Source of the DNA: Flavobacteriales bacterium
GTDB lineage: Bacteria > Bacteroidota > Bacteroidia > Flavobacteriales > UA16
Length of the DNA: 5,277 bases
Reading direction: 5' to 3'
NCBI GenBank assembly: GCA_030831885.1
Contig: JAURKF010000251.1
Coordinates: forward strand, 1-5,277
Positions 5,075 through 5,277 of the stretch are shown one piece after another. The notes under the pieces are model-generated. The model had not been told where the DNA came from. It saw only the letters and a program-made list of their open reading frames with translations, and did no database searches. The number at the start of each line of letters is the position of its first letter. The first letter of the stretch is position 1. The translations under genes were made by a program, and so were the position numbers.

Positions 5075-5277
5075 AAACAACGCTCATTCGCAATGTGTCG
5101 GTAGTGAACGAAGATACCATTCACACATGCGATGTCCTGATTCAAGGAGCTGTTATTTCCAAGGTAGCCGAAGCAGGCAGTTTGAATAGTGATGCGGATG
5201 AGGTTGTGGATGGAACGGGAAAATACTTGTTGCCCGGACTCATTGATGACCAAGTGCATTTTCGTGAACCGGGATTA
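5071..5277 (+). CDS. pyrC: Dihydroorotase, N-terminal part (truncated by window end)
   Basis: The first 69 residues of an amidohydrolase: an N-terminal beta segment (MKTTLIRNVSVVNEDT), then a DGTGKYLLPGLIDDQVHFREPGL block at residues 47-69. The VHFREPG motif is diagnostic of dihydroorotase, which interconverts carbamoyl aspartate and dihydroorotate in pyrimidine synthesis. The first histidine of the usual HXH metal site is glutamine here (Gln61-Val62-His63). I recall the DDQVHFREPG form from Bacteroidota dihydroorotases, so this is probably a lineage feature and not damage. The ATG overlaps the preceding stop (ATGA), with an A-rich upstream stretch and no Shine-Dalgarno site. The rest of the gene lies outside the window; a non-catalytic paralogue cannot be excluded. 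Confidence 0.9.
   Translation, partial: MKTTLIRNVSVVNEDTIHTCDVLIQGAVISKVAEAGSLNSDADEVVDGTGKYLLPGLIDDQVHFREPGL

Noticed and set aside
4625..5259. Minus-strand open frames of 122-151 codons
   Set aside because: They are antisense shadows of the glycosyltransferase and dihydroorotase genes, whose motifs are intact on the plus strand.

Overview
The window looks like ordinary chromosomal DNA of a member of the Bacteroidota, probably an environmental Chitinophagia- or Saprospiria-like lineage. This is an inference from four things: the pyrH-frr pair, start codons mostly without Shine-Dalgarno sequences, TAnnTTTG-like -7 elements just upstream of start codons, and protein motifs of Bacteroidota flavour (Dxr, class I fructose-bisphosphatase, and a dihydroorotase reading DDQVHFREPG). 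I cannot place it to genus.

Layout. Positions 1-555 hold the C-terminal part of dxr (isoprenoid MEP pathway) on the plus strand. It converges on frr and pyrH (ribosome recycling factor and UMP kinase), which lie on the minus strand at 768-2080 and read pyrH then frr. The 212-bp convergent gap carries two abutting palindromes and a degenerate 7-bp tandem array that runs into the frr stop codon. A 596-bp divergent gap (2081-2676) separates pyrH from the plus-strand cluster. It is packed with non-coding repeat structure: three back-to-back tandem arrays of period 7, 6 and 8, a 37-bp inverted repeat with one mismatch, and a second octamer array folded into a hairpin next to fbp.

The plus-strand cluster is fbp, mntA, hepT, a Dpm1-like GT2 glycosyltransferase, and the start of a dihydroorotase gene that is cut by the window end. 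Every junction overlaps (4, 11, 11 and 4 bp), so it should be one translationally coupled operon. Housekeeping functions (gluconeogenesis, polyprenyl-phosphate sugar transfer, pyrimidine synthesis) surround a HEPN/MNT toxin-antitoxin pair. The pair has its diagnostic motifs intact: GSX10DXD in the MNT protein and RX4HXY in the HEPN protein.

The genes belong to known families. The least explained material is the layered repeat architecture of the intergenic regions, and the way a toxin-antitoxin pair is stitched into a housekeeping operon without any intergenic base. I found no rRNA, tRNA, CRISPR array, integrase or insertion-sequence transposase.
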